NCBI GenBank assembly: GCA_018061525.1
Contig: JAGOUB010000030.1
Location: 1-9,076, forward strand
From: Candidatus Peribacteraceae bacterium
GTDB lineage: Bacteria > Patescibacteriota > Gracilibacteria > Peribacterales > Peribacteraceae
Direction: 5' to 3'
Length of the DNA: 9,076 bases
The notes below the pieces were generated by a model. That model had not been told where the DNA came from. It ran no database searches and saw nothing but the letters and a program-made list of their open reading frames with translations. Both the position numbers and the translations under genes were made by a program. Positions within the stretch are counted from its first letter, which is position 1. The number at the start of each line of letters is the position of its first letter. Of this stretch, positions 6,125-9,076 are shown piece after piece.

Positions 6125-7885
6125 TCAACGAGAAACCTTGGCCAATTTGGCCGCCTGGCTAACCTGCGTCTTGATCAACTCCTCCTCGGCCGCTTGGCCG
6201 CCCTTCGCCGCTTCGCGGAGCCTTTTGGCGAATTCCGGCAGCTTTTTGAAGAGGATCGTCTCTTGGTTGGCGCGCTGGCAGTGGGCCCGGATTTCGCGCG
6301 CGGCCGTGCCGTCGTTCCAGCTTGCCAGGCCCTTCTCTTCCCAATAGAGCAAGAGAATCTTCAGGCGCTCCAGATCGGCAGGCTCCAGGCCCAATGCATC
6401 GACGGCGACCGACTGGCGTTCGCCTTCGAGGGCGGCCAACTTGTCGTAGAGCGCGGCGCCGAGTCCGTCCTCGGGACGGATGAGCTCCTTGAGCTCACGC
6501 AGAAAGGCGGGATAGAAGATGAAAAGCAACAGCGCGAGCTCGGCCTTGCTGGAAGCGGGGTGCGACTCGAAAGGCTCGGCGGTCGCGGCCGGGCGGCGAG
6601 CGGTGGGCGCGGAGCGGGCGGCGCGCAGGTCTTGCTCGAGCGCGGTCTCGACGGTGCCGAGGGCAGAGGCGGCGGCGGCCACGGCGCGGTTGCGCTCCAC
6701 GGCCGACGAGACGGCTTCGAGCAGCGGCAGCAGGCGATGCAGGGCGGCGCGGCGGACAGTGGGATCGGCGACGTTGGTGTGGCGGATCTCCTCTAAGACC
6801 AGCTCGATATAGGGCAGGCCGCCGTCGCTGAGCAACTGTTTCAGCAAGTCGGGCTGCTCCATGGCCAGGTCGGCGGGATCCTTTTCGGGCAGCGTGAGCG
6901 CCGTGACCTGCAGGTCTTGGGCGGCCAGCGCCAGGAAGGCGCGCTCGGCGGCCTCGCGCCCGGCGCGGTCACTATCGAGGCACAGCACGACGGAGTCGAC
7001 GTGGCGCTTGAGGTAGCGGGCGTGTTCCTCGGTGAGGGCGGTACCGCAACAGGCGACGGTATTCAGGATGCCGACGCGGCGGCAGGCGAAGACGTCGAAG
7101 TAGCCCTCCACGAGAACCACCGAACGCTTCTCGCGCACAACCTCGCGGGCGGCATCCATGCCGAAGAGCACCTCGGACTTGCGATAGAGCGGCGTCTCGG
7201 GCGTGTTGATGTACTTGGCGGGATCGTCGCTGCGCATCGCCCGACCGCCGAAACCGATCAGGCGGCCCTGCGGATCGCGGATGGGGATGATGAGGCGCTC
7301 GCGGAAGCGATCGTAGGGGCGCTGGTCGGCCAGGTCCTTTTGGATCGCCAAGCCGGCACCGATGATCTCGGTCTTGCTGAAGCCGTCCTTGAGCAACTGG
7401 TCGTACGTGGCCGTGAAGCCGGCCGGCGCGTAGCCCAGGTTGAGCGCCGCGATCTCGGCGTCGTCCATGCCGCGCTTCTTCAAATAGGCGAGCGTCTCCG
7501 GCGACGCGGCCAGGGCCTTTTTGTAGAAATTGAGCGCCGCCTCTTGGCAGTCGCGCATGCGCTCGCGCTCGTCCTTCTTTACCACCGGCGCGGCGTGCTC
7601 GCGCTTGGGCAATTCCAATCCCACTTTGTCGGCCAAGTCGCGGATGGCCTGCGGAAAATCGACCCCCTCGATGAGCTGGTAGAAGCTGAAGATGTCGCCG
7701 CCTTTTTGGCAGGCGAAGCAGTAGGCGATGCCCTTGTCCGGCGAGATCAGGAAACTCGGCTTTTTATCGTTGTGGAAGGGGCAGAGCGACTTGAAGCTGC
7801 GGCCTTTTTTCTCGACCTTGCAATACTGCGCCACGAGATCCTCGATGGGCAGTCGGGCCTTGATCTCGGAGACGGGGTCGAGCAT
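6125..7885 (-). CDS. dnaG: DNA primase DnaG
   Basis: Synthesises the short RNA primers for DNA replication at the fork, working with the replicative helicase DnaB. The 586 residues from ATG 7885 match the family length. Visible: an N-terminal CHC2 zinc-binding domain (C35, H38, C56, C59), then the RNA polymerase core with RFRERLIIPIRDPQGRLIGF (193-212). TOPRIM follows, with E260 in VEGYFD and D304/D306 in LDSDRAG. The KDPAD motif is at 335-339. A helical C-terminal part (about 445-586) should hold the helicase-binding domain. ATG 7885 begins the canonical MLDPVSEIKARL N-terminus; GTG 7903, six codons upstream and 1 nt after the preceding stop, is possible but adds non-family residues. It lies between the 125-residue unknown gene and rpoD on the same strand, the usual dnaG-rpoD order. 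An extended -10 in the short gap upstream suggests an extra internal promoter. Confidence 0.97.
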   Translation of the reverse strand: MLDPVSEIKARLPIEDLVAQYCKVEKKGRSFKSLCPFHNDKKPSFLISPDKGIAYCFACQKGGDIFSFYQLIEGVDFPQAIRDLADKVGLELPKREHAAPVVKKDERERMRDCQEAALNFYKKALAASPETLAYLKKRGMDDAEIAALNLGYAPAGFTATYDQLLKDGFSKTEIIGAGLAIQKDLADQRPYDRFRERLIIPIRDPQGRLIGFGGRAMRSDDPAKYINTPETPLYRKSEVLFGMDAAREVVREKRSVVLVEGYFDVFACRRVGILNTVACCGTALTEEHARYLKRHVDSVVLCLDSDRAGREAAERAFLALAAQDLQVTALTLPEKDPADLAMEQPDLLKQLLSDGGLPYIELVLEEIRHTNVADPTVRRAALHRLLPLLEAVSSAVERNRAVAAAASALGTVETALEQDLRAARSAPTARRPAATAEPFESHPASSKAELALLLFIFYPAFLRELKELIRPEDGLGAALYDKLAALEGERQSVAVDALGLEPADLERLKILLLYWEEKGLASWNDGTAAREIRAHCQRANQETILFKKLPEFAKRLREAAKGGQAAEEELIKTQVSQAAKLAKVSR

Positions 7886-7893
7886 GGCGTCTG

Positions 7894-7902
7894 AGTATAG
7901 CA
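7894..7902 (-). promoter_or_regulatory. Possible extended -10 promoter immediately before dnaG
   Basis: The minus strand reads TGC then TATACT (7899-7894), an extended -10 with five of six bases of TATAAT. It ends 8 nt before ATG 7885, so the transcript would start about 2 nt before the ATG and have almost no leader. No -35 match is seen, as is common for extended -10 promoters. It would let dnaG and rpoD be expressed apart from the upstream genes. Inference from sequence only. Confidence 0.45.
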
Positions 7903-7904
7903 CC

Positions 7905-8282
7905 TCACGACACCGCGACCTGGCTTTCCGTCGACTCCTCTTCCACGCCCTCGTCGGGTCCCAAGAGCTTCAATAATGCGTCCCGGGCGACCAGCCCGCG
8001 GCGGACGGCCTCGTCGTAGGCGATATCCTGGGCGACCTGCGCGAACCAGTTGAGGGCCGCGCCGTTGTTGGCGGCGGTGCGCATGTACTCGAAGAGCGGA
8101 CGCATCGATTCCTTCTCCAATCGGCCGCTGTCACTGACGGCCTCCACAAACAGGTCCATGGTCTCGCCGAACGACGGCCGACCGACGGCGCGCCAAGCGG
8201 TGTCAAAGCCGAAGCGGAATGCCTCGAGGTCGTCATTCACATCGTCTTCTTTCTGCCGGCGGAGATGGAGCATGGCGGACAT
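7905..8282 (-). CDS. Unknown 125-residue protein, translationally coupled to the rRNA methyltransferase gene
   Basis: I do not recognise this protein. Its ATG (8282) shares a base with the TGA of the upstream methyltransferase gene (TGATG), so translation is probably coupled by ribosome re-initiation. There is no Shine-Dalgarno of its own, and a second ATG lies three codons in. The stop is 19 nt before ATG 7885 of dnaG. The sequence looks mostly helical and soluble: an N-terminal charged patch (LRRQKEDDVNDD), an amphipathic middle (about 20-103) with several aromatic residues, and an acidic, probably disordered tail (GPDEGVEEE). There is no signal peptide, membrane segment, cysteine or known catalytic motif. 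Its position between an rRNA methyltransferase and dnaG-rpoD suggests a housekeeping role, but nothing in the sequence shows one. Confidence 0.8.
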   Translation of the reverse strand: MSAMLHLRRQKEDDVNDDLEAFRFGFDTAWRAVGRPSFGETMDLFVEAVSDSGRLEKESMRPLFEYMRTAANNGAALNWFAQVAQDIAYDEAVRRGLVARDALLKLLGPDEGVEEESTESQVAVS

Positions 8283-9076
8283 CAGGAACGTTGGACGACC
8301 CAGCGGGAGAGACGGTTGAGGAGGCGGCCCTTGCTGACCACGCCGGAGCCGAGCGGCACGCCCTGCCAGCGCAGGATGACGTCGCCGGCCACACCTTCGG
8401 GAGCATCCAGATCCTTGCCGTCGAGCAGCGCCTCAAGTTGCGCATCATCCACTTCCACCACGTTCTTCGTCGCCTCGTTGCCGCGCAGGCTGATGATTTC
8501 CTGCACGATGCGGACGCGGTGCTCCTCCACGCGTTTGGCCCAGGACAATCCCAGGCTGTCGACGGGACCGGGCATGGGGAATTCCCAGACAGCCTCGGTG
8601 GTGAGCAGCAATTGGTTGCCGCCCTCGAGCAGCAGCTCGCCGGGGCGCAGGAAGCTCGACCCGAAATCCTCGGCGAAGTCGCGCGCGAACTGCTCCTGGC
8701 GGCCGGTGGGCAGCGGCATGATGCGGAACGGCACCTTCTCCATCGGTTCGGGCGCGCGGGTGACGGCGGTCTTCTCGAGCACGGCGCAGAAGAAGCCCTC
8801 GGTGTCGTAAGTCTGAGGCCAGAGGCGCAGCAGCGGCAGATTGCCGGGACCCACGTTCCACTTGGACTGCACCAGCTGGCTGTCGGCGATCGGCTTATCG
8901 AAGAGGCCGGCCGAACCGATGCCGAGCTCGCGCGGGTCGAGCACCTTCACGCGGCCGTCGTAGCGCTGCAACAGCCACGAGACGACGCCTTCGTTCTCTT
9001 CGGGCGTGAGCGTGCAGGTGGAGTAGATGAGGCGGCCGCCCACCTTGAGCGCGTGCAGCGCCGACTCGAGCAGCTC
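8282..9076 (-). CDS. RsmB/RsmF-family RNA m5C methyltransferase (NOL1/NOP2/Sun type), C-terminal 264 residues; start beyond window
   Basis: S-adenosylmethionine-dependent methyltransferase making 5-methylcytosine, most likely in 16S rRNA, during ribosome maturation. The frame is open to the right window edge, so the N-terminal RNA-binding part and SAM-binding motifs are missing. Visible in the fragment: the end of the Rossmann fold, GGRLIYSTCTLTPEENE (13-29). In it C21 corresponds to the motif VI nucleophilic cysteine of RNA m5C methyltransferases. LRLWPQTYDTEGFF follows, the usual last strand. About 150 more residues end in DVILRWQGVPLGSGVVSKGR, which resembles the PUA-like C-terminal domain of RsmF/YebU-type enzymes. 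The frame runs without a break into the edge, so this is a cut gene rather than a gene starting at the internal GTG 9043. It is the first visible gene of the minus-strand cluster and overlaps the next gene by one base. Family is clear; the target cytosine is not. Confidence 0.9.
   Translation of the reverse strand, partial: ELLESALHALKVGGRLIYSTCTLTPEENEGVVSWLLQRYDGRVKVLDPRELGIGSAGLFDKPIADSQLVQSKWNVGPGNLPLLRLWPQTYDTEGFFCAVLEKTAVTRAPEPMEKVPFRIMPLPTGRQEQFARDFAEDFGSSFLRPGELLLEGGNQLLLTTEAVWEFPMPGPVDSLGLSWAKRVEEHRVRIVQEIISLRGNEATKNVVEVDDAQLEALLDGKDLDAPEGVAGDVILRWQGVPLGSGVVSKGRLLNRLSRWVVQRS

Noticed and set aside
8282..9043. Methyltransferase as a complete gene from GTG 9043
   Set aside because: The frame continues open to 9076 and encodes the expected preceding residues (ELLESALHALKVGG), so the start is outside the window.

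Overview
This 9,076-base window is GC-rich bacterial chromosome with tightly packed genes. It uses the standard bacterial code: TGA ends several of the genes, so the code 25 of some candidate-phylum bacteria is excluded. The RpoD sigma factor lacks the large non-conserved insert of proteobacterial RpoD and carries an extra zinc ribbon at its C-terminus. The UvrD-like helicase has an AGPGTGKT Walker A and is fused to a RecB-type nuclease. Several small proteins are unrecognised. Together these fit an uncultivated lineage such as Patescibacteria/CPR. That is inference; no rRNA or ribosomal protein gene is present to confirm it.

Layout. Positions 2614 to 1 (minus) hold the first 871 codons of a UvrD/PcrA-type helicase-nuclease that runs off the left edge. 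Positions 2633-4245 are an accessory patch: a plus-strand Nudix hydrolase (3118-3633, GDP-mannose mannosyl hydrolase type) flanked by two minus-strand genes for small unknown proteins (3008-2676 and 4006-3692). These two are paralogues by gapless alignment, and each ends in an intrinsic terminator with the same GGCGGCC/GGCCGCC stem arms. A gene-free stretch (4007-4245) holds a long dyad and then a very AT-rich promoter for an orphan 83-residue gene (4246-4497, plus), which has its own strong terminator. From 4544 to 9076 everything is on the minus strand. In transcription order it is: the C-terminal part of an RsmB/RsmF-type rRNA m5C methyltransferase (cut by the right edge), a translationally coupled 125-residue unknown protein, dnaG primase, and rpoD.

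How they work together. The right half resembles the classical macromolecular-synthesis operon (dnaG-rpoD), with an rRNA methyltransferase and an unknown small protein upstream of dnaG in place of rpsU. It would tie ribosome maturation, replication priming and housekeeping transcription into one unit. The left half combines DNA repair, nucleotide-sugar handling and unknown small proteins in single-gene units with their own terminators. Three genes (helicase, Nudix, dnaG) have a -10-like hexamer 6-8 nt before the start codon, which suggests leaderless or near-leaderless transcripts.

Most worth following: the zinc ribbon on the primary sigma factor, the new small paralogous family around the Nudix gene, the 4041-4086 dyad, and the possible leaderless promoters. 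No tRNA, rRNA, CRISPR array, insertion sequence or phage gene was found.
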